Positions 8,210 through 18,600 of a DNA stretch of 40,799 bases are shown one piece after another. Position 1 is the first letter of the stretch; every line of letters starts with the position of its first letter. The position numbers were made by a program, and so were the translations under genes. A model generated the notes under the pieces. The model saw only the letters and a list, made by a program, of their open reading frames with translations, was not told the origin of the DNA and searched no databases. Source of the stretch: a virus; the IMG/VR virus record IMGVR_UViG_3300042691_023248, positions 1-40,799 of that record; one strand, given 5' to 3'.

Positions 8210-8351
8210 TTATTCTGTATATATGTTGGATGAATTTTATATTCTATCCAAAATCATTAGAATGCAATATTCCGAATTTCTAAAAATTCCCACTTACGTT
8301 AGAAAATATTTAATAGAAAAGATAATTGAGGAACAAAAACCCAAAACATAA
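8193..8351 (+). CDS. Downstream (+1 frame) part of the tail chaperone, or small separate gene
   Basis: This frame is open from 8166 to the stop at 8349-8351. As a frameshift product it adds about 52 residues to the gp26-like protein: FGLSSNYSVY, then MLDEFYILSKIIRMQYSEF and LKIPTYVRKYLIEKII. The pattern of a helix, an aromatic-x-x-F segment, a short proline step (KIP) and Y-V-R-K-Y-L resembles the second half of tail chaperones made by frameshifting (G-GT type) and the small gp51-like ORFs of marine T4-like phages. It could instead start at its own ATG (8223, 42 residues), but no ribosome-binding signal is seen there. The two possibilities are not exclusive. Confidence 0.55.
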   Translation, partial: FGLSSNYSVYMLDEFYILSKIIRMQYSEFLKIPTYVRKYLIEKIIEEQKPKT

Positions 8352-8357
8352 AATTAA

Positions 8358-8366
8358 ATATTTATT
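8358..8366 (+). promoter_or_regulatory. ATATTTATT element upstream of the tape measure gene
   Basis: The element is 14 nt before the GTG start at 8381. It forms part of the near-perfect AT palindrome TATTTATTAAATAAATA (8359-8375). Confidence 0.45.
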
Positions 8367-8380
8367 AAATAAATAGGTTA

Positions 8381-10333
8381 GTGGCAAAAAAACAAATTAG
8401 TATCGACAAACGAAGCCGGATTCAAATCAATGATCAGGTTTATACATATGATGATTGGCAAAGTTATGTGTCCGCTGAAGTTGCAAAAAATCAAAGTCAA
8501 ACACAAACAGCCACTGATGGCGGTATTAACCAATTAGATGATAGTAGTAAAAAATTTAATGGTAATATATTTGATTTAACCGCAACTGTTAATGGTTATA
8601 AAGATGCTGTTGCTGGGGCAATGGGAACAATTGGTAGTACCTTAATAAAATTAGATAATAGTGGTACTCAAATTATGAATTCACTTGGTACCACTAGATC
8701 AAGATTAGGTGAATTTAAAGCGGTATACGCTGAATCAATTTCTAAATTTACTGAAATGGATCTTGGTGATCCAGCCGAAGTATATGGTAAAATTTCTGAA
8801 GCTTTAGGTAAAGCATCTAGTCTTGGTGTTCAGGCATTAACTGAAGTTAAGGCAACAGCTAAAGTAACAGGAACTGAAGCTGGTGATTTAGCCGATAGAT
8901 TTGATAGTGTTGGTGTTTCCATTTACGATGTTGGGGATTCAATGAAAGAAGTTGTTAATTACACAAGATCTGTTGGTGGTAATGTAACTGGGGTTAGTAA
9001 ATTAGTTCTTAGCAATCTTGAAAAGATGAATGTCTACAATTTTAGTAATGGTGTTATGGGTCTTACTAAAATGGCAGCTGAAGCTAGTAGACTTGGAATA
9101 AATATGGATAAAGTATTTGCAAAATCCGAAGAATTATTAAATCCAGAAAATGCAATAGAAATGGCATCATCATTACAAGCTTTAGGTGTTGCAAATTCAG
9201 AAATGTTAGATCCGTTACGACTTATGGATATGGGTCTTAATGGTCCTGACGAACTTATGAAAGGAATGAAAGATGTAACAAAAGAATTTGTACAATTAAA
9301 TGAAAAGGGTCAATTTGAGATTATGCCTGGCGCCAAGAGGAGAATGAGAGAAGTGGCTCAAGCTATGGGTATGAATGCTGATGAATTTGCAAGAATGGCA
9401 CTTAAATCCGCAGATTTTGATAGAAAATTAAAAGAAATTAGAATGCCTGATTTTGTTGGTAGTGAAGAAACTAAAGAAATGATTGCATCTATGGCCCAAA
9501 TGAAAGATGGTAAAGCCGTTATTACTGTTAAGGATGCTAAAACCGGAATTGCCAAAGAAAAAGAAGTTGATCAATTAACACCAGAAGATATTACTAATTT
9601 AAAATTAAGTCAGGAAGAAAGTGCAAAAACTATGGAAGAACTTGCAGTTGATCAATTAGGTGTTCAAAAAAGAATTTTATTAGCACAAGAAGCTGTAGCT
9701 GAAAGATTTGGTTATTCAATAGCAGCTGCCGCTCCAACACAAAGAGCTTTTGATACATTTGCTGGAATACAAACACAAACGGCAAAAGAAACATTATCTG
9801 AAGGGGGACCTGTAGATTTTAAATTTTTAACAAAAAATTTTAGTGAACTTGGTGTTACACTAGAACAAGTTGCACTTTCTTTAACAAACGGAAAATTTGA
9901 AGAAAACCTTGGCGGTTTAGTGGGTAATCTTGATAGTTTTGCAACTGAAATAACAAGTAGAATGGACACAATGTTTAATAACATTAAAAACCAAGCTCAA
10001 CAACAATTCCAAACTACATATGGAATTAGTACACCAACCACAACTGGTGGTACAAAAACACAGACAACAAAACCGGTAACAACAACACCGACAACAACAC
10101 CAACAACACTACCACCATTAACAACTCAAAACAAAAATTTAACCGAAGTAATTACAAGTTCTGATGTCAGAGTAAATGTTGTTGTAAGTGCCGATTCAAG
10201 TTTAGCTACAGCTTCAGTTAACCAACAAGAATTAAATACTGCTATAACAAATTACTTTAAAGATTATGACAACCTCCAAAAAATATTTAATATAGACCCA
10301 AATACTGGGTTAGTAAAAGGAAAACAATACTAA
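8381..10333 (+). CDS. Probable tail tape measure protein (gp29-like)
   Basis: 650 residues, close to T4 gp29 (590), in the position directly after the tail chaperone. It is rich in Ala, Met, Lys and long helical stretches (for example MTKMAAEASRLG-like and REVAQAMGMNADEFARMA segments) with few aromatics and no enzyme motif, as in tape measures that set tail length inside the tube. Residues ~550-585 are Thr/Pro-rich (TTTPTTTPTTLPPL), a probable linker to a small C-terminal domain that would sit in the hub. The start is GTG at 8381; no other nearby start fits the leader. Assignment rests on position, length and composition, not on a recognised catalytic motif. Confidence 0.65.
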   Translation: MAKKQISIDKRSRIQINDQVYTYDDWQSYVSAEVAKNQSQTQTATDGGINQLDDSSKKFNGNIFDLTATVNGYKDAVAGAMGTIGSTLIKLDNSGTQIMNSLGTTRSRLGEFKAVYAESISKFTEMDLGDPAEVYGKISEALGKASSLGVQALTEVKATAKVTGTEAGDLADRFDSVGVSIYDVGDSMKEVVNYTRSVGGNVTGVSKLVLSNLEKMNVYNFSNGVMGLTKMAAEASRLGINMDKVFAKSEELLNPENAIEMASSLQALGVANSEMLDPLRLMDMGLNGPDELMKGMKDVTKEFVQLNEKGQFEIMPGAKRRMREVAQAMGMNADEFARMALKSADFDRKLKEIRMPDFVGSEETKEMIASMAQMKDGKAVITVKDAKTGIAKEKEVDQLTPEDITNLKLSQEESAKTMEELAVDQLGVQKRILLAQEAVAERFGYSIAAAAPTQRAFDTFAGIQTQTAKETLSEGGPVDFKFLTKNFSELGVTLEQVALSLTNGKFEENLGGLVGNLDSFATEITSRMDTMFNNIKNQAQQQFQTTYGISTPTTTGGTKTQTTKPVTTTPTTTPTTLPPLTTQNKNLTEVITSSDVRVNVVVSADSSLATASVNQQELNTAITNYFKDYDNLQKIFNIDPNTGLVKGKQY

Positions 10334-10352
10334 ATAAAAATACCCACATCAA

Positions 10353-10361
10353 ATATTTATT
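10353..10361 (+). promoter_or_regulatory. ATATTTATT element upstream of the 1633-residue baseplate gene
   Basis: The element is 14 nt before the ATG at 10376, the same spacing as at the tape measure gene. Confidence 0.45.
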
Positions 10362-10375
10362 TTTAAAGTAACATT

Positions 10376-13300
10376 ATGTCAGATAGTTTTTTGTCATTTA
10401 CATCATCAGCATCATTTAGAAATTCTTTAATTGCTAGAAATTTAGCACCATATAGTGTACAAGGAACTTTTTCACCACAAGTAAGTAATATTAATTATGA
10501 AACAAATTTATCTGTTGCAAATGTTATTGATTCACCAAACAATCTTGTAAGTACAAACACACAAGCAAATGGTTTATATCCATTAAATGAGTATGGACCA
10601 GATGGTGGTTTTGGACAACCAATAAACTTAGCTGGGCCACCATTACCGGTTGATTCAAATAAAGGGCCGTATGACCCAAATGATACTGTAATTGATTTAG
10701 TTAATGAATTTTTTATTGATGCGGCTTACGTACAAAATAATTATGGACCAGAAGGTGGGTTTACAAATTTAGTAACAATTACAGATATTGTAACAAATGG
10801 AAAAATTTCGTTACCGTATTGGGACCCACAAGTATTTGTTCCATCATCTTATAACCCATATGAAATTCTATCAAGCTCAAATCCAAATGGAAGTAATGGT
10901 AGTTTATCACAAGATTCATATATTATACAATTAGGATCAAGTGTCTTAAAAAACTTATTATTACAAAATCAAAATTTTTACACACAACAAAGTTTACAGA
11001 ATCAAAACTCAATAAACTTTAGTATAACAGTTGATGATGTAAACGATAATTATTTAAGTCGATTAGGTGGGTCATATACTCCGTTTTCTCCAATACCCGG
11101 TGATTATTTTTTAGACGGTACTACAAGTAGAACAACCGATACAGTTGGTGAAGCAATAAATTTAATCGCCGGTAGAAGTACTTTATTTGGTGGTGCGTTA
11201 AATGGAGGATTAACAAGAGCTGTTAATCAATCACAATTATTTTTAGAAAATACCAATGACGGACAAAAAGGTATTATGTTTGCAAATATTTCTAAAAACA
11301 TATACAGACCGGCTTATGGTGGTTCACTTTTGGCGGGCATTGGTACAAATTTAATAACAACAGGAATAAATAGTTTAATTGACGGCTTTGGTGTACAATT
11401 ACCAGGTGCGTATTATGTTGGTTCCACTTTATCAGAACCCGCATATTTGGAATCACCTATTGATGCTGTACCAACAGATGTTTTTGGTAGAGACACCCAA
11501 GCAATTGTTTTTGGTCCGGATGTATTAGGTAACGAATATGAAAAAAATCAAGAAAAAATTAATTTTGGGTTAAAAGCTAAATCATATACAAATAGTGGAA
11601 GTATTGATGGTGAGTTTATTTGGACATCACCAAAATATAAAGATAATGCCGGTTTTTATGTATCACCTGGTGGGGCTCCAACATCACTTGACGATACATT
11701 TAACTTTGTTGAAGCAAACTACAATAAAAATTTATCAACAAATATTGATTTTAAACCCGGATCAATATTAGATGATACACAAAGGTTAATTAATTCTGCG
11801 GATAGTCTACAAGGTGAGGCTAGATTAAAACATGTTGGAAACGCGATAAACCAAGTTTCAAAAGTTTTTAACGACGGTTATAAAGAAATAACAAAAGGAT
11901 CACAAGTATTATCATACAAAGATCAAACAGATGGTTCGGAAGCTGGTATTGAATATTGTAGAGTTTTTACAAAAGATACACCATATTTAACATATGGTGA
12001 TTTACAAAAAACAGATGGTATAACAAAATCTGGTAGAAAATTTACATATTCAGTTTTTGATAGTACATATAATTTGAATATCGTACCAATGAAAGGTACA
12101 GATTCAACAAATATTATTGACAATAGGGTTAAAAAATACATGTTCTCAATTGAAAATTTAGCTTGGAGAACATCCGATAGACCGGGTTTTACATATGATG
12201 ATTTACCAAATTGTGAAAAAGGTCCTAATGGTGGTAGAATTATGTGGTTTCCACCCTATGATTTGACTTTTAGCGACAATTCAAAACCAGATTTTAACGG
12301 GACAAGTTTTCTTGGGAGACCAGAACCAATCTATACATATAAAAACACATCAAGAAGTGGAAGTTTAAAATGGAAAATCATTGTTGATAATCCGGGTTCA
12401 TTAAATACAATAATTGAAAAACAATTAGCTAACATACCAAAAGAAAGAATTGATTCAATAGTTGATTCATTTTTTGCTGGTTGTACAAAATATGATATTT
12501 ACGAATTAGGTATAAAATTTAATACAATACCAACAAGAGATTTATATACATATCAAGAAATTTTAAACAACCCAAGATTAACAGAAGAGGAACTAACAGA
12601 AGTATTAAAAGAAATACCGGTTGAAAACACAACAAACGGTTCACCAGAAAGTCCTGTTACGGCAACAAATCAAGGTGGTAATAATAACGCTGAAGCTAGT
12701 AATACGTTTGAAGATCCTTTTAAAAAATTAGAAGGATTGGGATTTTATTTTGCTAATAACCAACCAACTAATGTTGGTTCAACTACATCACAAATAGATT
12801 ATGAAGGATATTTTACAACATATAAAGATGTAGTATATCCAAACACTAAAGATTTAGCACCTCAAGTAGTTAAAGTTGGTGATAGTACTTTTAAAAAAGA
12901 AGACATACCAACTTTATGGGATAAAGTCATTAATGGTAATTTTGAAACATTAAAAAAAGAATTTTTATCTGCTATGGAGGAAGTTATTATTAAAAGAAAT
13001 GGTATTGTTAATTTAACTTTAGAGGGTACAAGTTCAGCTGTTGATGATGCGAATTATAACCAAGAATTATCAGAAAGAAGAATTGATTCTGTTATACAAT
13101 GGATTGAAAGACAAGTTTTTTCGGATGGTACAACCTATAAATCAAAAATACCATCTAAAATAACAATAACTAAAGTTCCACTTGGTGAAAAAGTAATAAT
13201 ACCAAAAGGTGAAGTTAGTTTTAGTGAAATTAATTGTGGTGTAATACCTATTGACGCCGCAACAAACCAAGCAACAAGTAATTCACAATTTAATTCATTA

Positions 13301-15277
13301 CCGGCTATGGCCTGTAGGAGAGTTATAATAAAAGCAGCAAAAGCTACTGTTTTACCAATGCCACAACAACAACCAACCAAACAACCAGTTAAAGAAACAC
13401 CACCAGCAACAGTAGACCAAAAAGTTGAACCGGTACCTTTAAAACCAATATCACAAGTTGACGTACAACAAAAAATTAAAGAAGGTATTTCAAAAAAAGT
13501 ATTAAGACAATTATTTTCAGAGTGTGATTATTTCCAAGTAATAAAGGAAAGTAATCCTATGATATACGATTCTTTTAAAGAAAAAATTAAATATTTTAGT
13601 CCGGCTTTTCACTCAATGACACCGGAAGGATTAAACTCAAGATTAACATTTCTTAATCAATGTACAAGACCTGGACAAACAATACCAGTAATTGGACCAG
13701 ACGGACGACCAAAATATAATGACGCACTAAACACTTCATTTGGTGCACCACCAGTTTTGGTGTTGAGAATTGGTGATTTTTACCACACTAAAATTATACC
13801 AACAAGTTTAGATATTTCATATGAACCGTTACTTTATGACTTAAATCCGGAAGGAATCGGTATTCAACCGATGATTGCAAATATTACAATGGCATTTAAT
13901 ATTATTGGTGGTATGGGACTTAAAGAACCAATTGATCAATTACAAAATGCACTTTCGTTCAATTATTATGCAAACACAGAAGTGTATGATGAAAGAGCAA
14001 CAGCAACTGAAGATACATCAGCTAAAGATAAGTATGTTGTTGAAAAAATATTAAATGCTCAACAACCAGTAAAAAGTAATACTATTGACAATCAAATACC
14101 GGTAAAAGGTGGTGATACAATTGGTAGTATATTAACAACAATTCTATCAGATAATGGTAATATTGAAAGTGGTGAAATAGAATATAATTCTTTATTTAAA
14201 GAACTTTCAGATAATACAAATAAACATTTCAAAACTATTAATAATCAATTAAGAACAATTCAGAACACCTCAAATTATGGAATGTTACAATTGGTTGGTT
14301 TTAAAAGAAAATATTCAGAAGGTGATTTATTTTTCTATAGTGTAAATAAATTTCCGGTTAAAATTTATGGAAAACCCGAAGATGTTGAAAATAGGGTAGA
14401 TTCACTAATAGGTAATGTTGTTGGTGATATTAAAGAGTATAAAGACCCAATAATGTCAAAAATAAAAAACGTTCCGAACATACCAAGTTCAGCATTTAGA
14501 CAAGTTAGCGACAAATTAAAGTCATTAACAAAAAATAAAAAAAACGAATTAAATCAAATTGTTATTGAACCAATTAATGAAATTACAAAATCACAAGAAA
14601 ACTATATACAAACTTTTAAAAAAGTTGATGCTGTTTTATATAGTACTAGTGGAACAACAAAAAGTGGTGTTGATGGCAAAAAATTGGAAACCGGAGATGT
14701 TAAAGTTTTTGATTTAACCGAAATAAGTGGTACAAGTGTTTTTAATGGTATGGTAGAACAGTATAAAAATAAAGTTGGGGATTCACTAAATAAATTTGAT
14801 GAACTTTTAATTTCTAAAAACATATCCAAAAAAGATAATTATCTTGAAGAAGAAACATCATTTGTACCAATTACAAATAAATTAATTGTTGATGAAAATT
14901 GTAGATTTTATATGGTATATGCAAATACATTTGTTAATGACGAAAAATATCAAACATTTTTTAATGAATTAGTTAATTTGGATTTAGTTAAGAAAAATAC
15001 AATTTTAGAAAATGAACTTAAAAAAGTATTAGGTGATTTAAAAGTTTTATTTAAAGAAGAGTTTGACGCTGAAATTAAAAATTTTGACGACTATGAAAAA
15101 AGTTCAGAATATCAAATTTATGACAAATTTGAACTTGATGCTATTGATACAAAAATGAATTATACTACAGATGTAACTGTTGATAAAAATGAAAAAAGAA
15201 GTATTATGAAAAGTGTGTATAGGACCGGAAATGAAAATTTTGATGATAAATTTAATAAAAAAGTTAAATTTAATTAA
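10376..15277 (+). CDS. Large baseplate/tube-end protein with an OmpA-like module
   Basis: 1633 residues, probably a baseplate or tube-cap protein. Two separated regions look like tube-fold domains: WFPPYDL then FLGRPEPIYTYKNTSRSGS (residues ~625-680), and FGAPPVLVLRIGDFYHTKI then SLDISYEPLLYDLNPEGIG (residues ~1120-1180). Between them, at residues ~874-983, NLTLEGTSS, NQELSERRIDSVIQWI and CRRVIIKA fit the OmpA-like peptidoglycan-binding pattern (N-x2-LS-x2-R-x3-V). The N-terminal third is Asn/Ser/Gly-rich without a recognised fold; the C-terminal 400 residues are Lys/Glu-rich and partly coiled-coil-like. It lies between the tape measure and the LysM/hub genes, where T4-type phages keep hub and tube-initiator proteins (gp27/gp48/gp54). 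Family assignment is by position and pattern only. Confidence 0.6.
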   Translation: MSDSFLSFTSSASFRNSLIARNLAPYSVQGTFSPQVSNINYETNLSVANVIDSPNNLVSTNTQANGLYPLNEYGPDGGFGQPINLAGPPLPVDSNKGPYDPNDTVIDLVNEFFIDAAYVQNNYGPEGGFTNLVTITDIVTNGKISLPYWDPQVFVPSSYNPYEILSSSNPNGSNGSLSQDSYIIQLGSSVLKNLLLQNQNFYTQQSLQNQNSINFSITVDDVNDNYLSRLGGSYTPFSPIPGDYFLDGTTSRTTDTVGEAINLIAGRSTLFGGALNGGLTRAVNQSQLFLENTNDGQKGIMFANISKNIYRPAYGGSLLAGIGTNLITTGINSLIDGFGVQLPGAYYVGSTLSEPAYLESPIDAVPTDVFGRDTQAIVFGPDVLGNEYEKNQEKINFGLKAKSYTNSGSIDGEFIWTSPKYKDNAGFYVSPGGAPTSLDDTFNFVEANYNKNLSTNIDFKPGSILDDTQRLINSADSLQGEARLKHVGNAINQVSKVFNDGYKEITKGSQVLSYKDQTDGSEAGIEYCRVFTKDTPYLTYGDLQKTDGITKSGRKFTYSVFDSTYNLNIVPMKGTDSTNIIDNRVKKYMFSIENLAWRTSDRPGFTYDDLPNCEKGPNGGRIMWFPPYDLTFSDNSKPDFNGTSFLGRPEPIYTYKNTSRSGSLKWKIIVDNPGSLNTIIEKQLANIPKERIDSIVDSFFAGCTKYDIYELGIKFNTIPTRDLYTYQEILNNPRLTEEELTEVLKEIPVENTTNGSPESPVTATNQGGNNNAEASNTFEDPFKKLEGLGFYFANNQPTNVGSTTSQIDYEGYFTTYKDVVYPNTKDLAPQVVKVGDSTFKKEDIPTLWDKVINGNFETLKKEFLSAMEEVIIKRNGIVNLTLEGTSSAVDDANYNQELSERRIDSVIQWIERQVFSDGTTYKSKIPSKITITKVPLGEKVIIPKGEVSFSEINCGVIPIDAATNQATSNSQFNSLPAMACRRVIIKAAKATVLPMPQQQPTKQPVKETPPATVDQKVEPVPLKPISQVDVQQKIKEGISKKVLRQLFSECDYFQVIKESNPMIYDSFKEKIKYFSPAFHSMTPEGLNSRLTFLNQCTRPGQTIPVIGPDGRPKYNDALNTSFGAPPVLVLRIGDFYHTKIIPTSLDISYEPLLYDLNPEGIGIQPMIANITMAFNIIGGMGLKEPIDQLQNALSFNYYANTEVYDERATATEDTSAKDKYVVEKILNAQQPVKSNTIDNQIPVKGGDTIGSILTTILSDNGNIESGEIEYNSLFKELSDNTNKHFKTINNQLRTIQNTSNYGMLQLVGFKRKYSEGDLFFYSVNKFPVKIYGKPEDVENRVDSLIGNVVGDIKEYKDPIMSKIKNVPNIPSSAFRQVSDKLKSLTKNKKNELNQIVIEPINEITKSQENYIQTFKKVDAVLYSTSGTTKSGVDGKKLETGDVKVFDLTEISGTSVFNGMVEQYKNKVGDSLNKFDELLISKNISKKDNYLEEETSFVPITNKLIVDENCRFYMVYANTFVNDEKYQTFFNELVNLDLVKKNTILENELKKVLGDLKVLFKEEFDAEIKNFDDYEKSSEYQIYDKFELDAIDTKMNYTTDVTVDKNEKRSIMKSVYRTGNENFDDKFNKKVKFN

Positions 15278-15279
15278 TA

Positions 15280-15606
15280 ATGTCAAATTTACAATATTAT
15301 AATAGATATAGCGATTTTTTAATAAATGGAAAACAAACTGTTGTTCCATATGTTACCTTACCAAGTAAGGGTACGGATAAAAATTATATCTATAAAATTG
15401 GACAGTCAAGACTTGATAAAATTTCACAACAATATTATGGTTCACCATTTTTTGGTTGGTTAATTTTACAAGCAAACCCAAGATTTTCTGGTCTTGAGAC
15501 AAACATTCCGGATGGATCTATTCTTACTGTACCATTTCCACTAGTTGCGTCTTTACAAGATTATAAAAATGAATTAGAAAACTACTTCTTTTATTATGGT
15601 AGATAA
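15280..15606 (+). CDS. LysM-like baseplate protein (gp53-like)
   Basis: 108 residues. The core YIYKIGQSRLDKISQQYYGSPF, then GWLILQANPRF and IPDGSILTVP, follows the LysM pattern (stable-entry step, W-x-I-x-x-AN, IPxGxxLxVP). In myoviruses this fold occurs in baseplate wedge gp53 and in small LysM proteins that bridge hub and tube. It is short for T4 gp53 (196). It begins 2 nt after the previous stop and its last 11 nt overlap the next gene, so the three are very probably one transcript with coupled translation. Confidence 0.75.
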   Translation: MSNLQYYNRYSDFLINGKQTVVPYVTLPSKGTDKNYIYKIGQSRLDKISQQYYGSPFFGWLILQANPRFSGLETNIPDGSILTVPFPLVASLQDYKNELENYFFYYGR

Positions 15607-18600
15607 TGGTGAAAACATTTTAGTAGAATTTGATTACGATAATATTTCAATAATTGACCCAAACAAAATAATAGATAGTGAGGGTAAACCACAAGAAAGA
15701 TTCGTTAAACAAGAAAATTTAGTATATTATGCTAACTTGGAATGTAGTGTATTGCCAAGAACTAAATTGGCTTTAGGTTCGGCACTTAATGATTCCGCTA
15801 GAACAATTTCTGTTGCAAAAATAAATTTTTTAAATCCGGGGGGTAAAACATTTCTTGAAAATTCATATACCGATGAAATAACTGGAAAAGATACATTAAA
15901 AGGAGAAGGTGTAAATCAACCAAAATTAAACGCCGTATCAAATCCAAATAAATCAAATGATTATTACATAACACAAAGTTTATATTCAAATGGAAACCCA
16001 GGAGCTGTAGATAATGGTTTATTAGGTATAACATCAATTAAAGTAACAATTAACACATCATTCCAACCAGTAATTGATGTTGATCTTGAGGATGTAAAAG
16101 GAAGAGCACTATTTGAGGGTGGTGATAATTCACCATACGCCTCTTTTTTCCAATTACCATATCCTATTTTTTATTTAACATTAAAAGGTTATTACGGTAA
16201 AGCTGTTAGGTACCCAATAATGCTTCAGAGTTTTACTTCAAACTTTGACCCCACAACACATAATTTTAAAATTAAATTAAGATTTTATGGTTACAAATAT
16301 ACCATAATGTCACACATAAGCTGGGGTGGCATGTTAGCAGTACCCCATATGTACGCATCAACATTAAAAGTACCAAGTCAATCAACAACAGCCGTTCAGA
16401 ACTCAACAACCCCGGTCAGTGAAAAAATCACAAGTAAGGGTTATGAAAAAATGAAAGAGCTTTATGCTAATTATAAATCTAAAGGTTTAATTTCAGATGA
16501 TTTCCCAGAAATTACAATTAATCAACTTAAAACTAGATTAGACACCTTTATAAGAGAAATTTTAGAAAAATTTGAAAAAGAAAATTTAGGTGTTTTGACC
16601 GATATTGGAAATTATACAACAACATTAAGTGATTATCAAAGAGATGTGTTTTTCTCAACATCTAGTTGGGCTAAAAAATATCTCAATACCGATTCACCAT
16701 TTGTTATGAATAACCCTGAAAAAACAAAAATCTATATATTTAAGGAATTAACTTTAGAAAAAAAAATATCAGCAATAAATGAGTTAAAAGATAAGTTAAT
16801 TGCACTTTACAATAAAATACTTTCAGAAAATTTAGTTTTTGGTAAAAATGGTAAATATGTTGTCAACGGAAAAGAAATTCCATCTGAAATACCAAATACA
16901 ATTACATATGAAACATTTATAAAAACAAATGATATAAAAACATTTCTTAATAGTGATATTGATATAAAACAAACATATATTGAAAGAAATCCAGGAAAAA
17001 CAATAAGTGGTCAGACAGTACTTGATGAATTTAAAGAAAAAATAATAAAAGAATTAACACCACTAAAAGATAATGCGGCAAATGGTTTTTGGTTTGAGGG
17101 TGTTGGTTCATTTGTTGACCAAATTAATAATATTGAAAAAAAAGTTTTAGAAATAAAAAAAATTATAGAAGAACAAATAACAAATTCTATACAACAAAAG
17201 TTTACAGAAAAAAATAATTCACTTGGTTTTATACCAACAATAAGAAACGTAATGGCTGTTTTCTTTGCCCAAGCAGAAGCATTTTTAAGACTTCTTGATG
17301 ATGTCCATACAGAAGCTTGGGAAGTAAGAGATAATAAATATAGAAAAGCAGCAATTTTTAATAAAAACACAACAGCACCTAGTGTTGATTATAAAAGTGT
17401 TGTTGAAAATGACACACCAGTATATCCTTGGCCACAATTAATTGTTGAATCGTTAGGTGAAAATAAGGAAGAAAAATTTGAAATCAAATACCCTGGAGAT
17501 ATAACAATAGCATCACAGTTTAAATCATTTGTTCCAGAAATCTGGCCAGAGGTTGAGTTTGTTGAACAATTTATTAAAGGTTATACCTTAAGAGATAAGG
17601 TAGAACCAACCCCAGACCCTCAAGGAAATATTGCGTTAAGACCTAATAGAATAAGTTTAAATGCACTAGATTTCCCGGTCTCAAATGAAGTTTTTCAAAA
17701 TGTCGAGGAGTTAAAGTTTTTTTATGAGATATATGAAAGAATTATTATGAATTCATTTTATAGTAAATTAAATAGAAAATCTGGATATGATTATGGTGTC
17801 TATACAGTTGAAGCTGAAGCCGAAAAAGAAAACATTATAAAAGCCTTGGGTGATGACAATCCCTTCTTATCAAAGAAATTAAAAAACTTTAATATAAACG
17901 CAAGTAACTTTTTAGCATTCCTTAGGCACATCTCAAATCAAGGGGAAGGAGAGAGTTGGCAAAAATTTATAAGAGGTGAGTTTACATGTTCTTATTTAAA
18001 AAATGAAATCCAAAACCCAACAACTTTTAAAAACCAATCAATTTTAAATAGTGATATATCTAAACCAGATGTTAGTGTGTCAAACGAAAGTAAATTAAAT
18101 GATTATCTTTCAAATATATCATCATCCAATACCTTTGAGTTTGGTGATTTGTACCCAATTGTAAATCTTAATTGGGATAAAAAATATTTAGCAGATGGAA
18201 AATCATTATCTAATTCTACTGATGCGTATAAAACAAGTGATGTTTTGTTATTTAATACCGATTACAAATCTATCTCTAATTTTTTAACAACAGACACAAA
18301 CGATATAAAAAGACCATTTACAAATTTTAATTTTAAAAGTGAGATTATTAATCAAACATTAGATTTAACTAATTTAAAAACATTCTACTCAAATAGGAAG
18401 ATAGAAAATCAATTTGTTACTGAAGGGAATTTAAACTATATAAATTATAGTGGTTCTTTAGTTTATAACCAAACAACATCTATGTTTAACACACCTTATT
18501 TTGTGACTGCAATACAAAAAGGTGTTGAAAATTATAGATATAATACAACAGATTTATCATCATATAAACTTGCAGCATTTTTATTTCTACATAGTTTACC

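Noticed and set aside
15596-15606. Frameshift fusion of the LysM and giant hub genes
   Set aside because: The 11-nt overlap has a good ATG and no slippery run; ordinary translational coupling explains it.
17011-17370. 119-codon minus-strand frame and similar long antisense frames inside structural genes
   Set aside because: They lie wholly inside clearly coding plus-strand genes and have low-complexity, hydrophobic translations typical of antisense AT-rich DNA.
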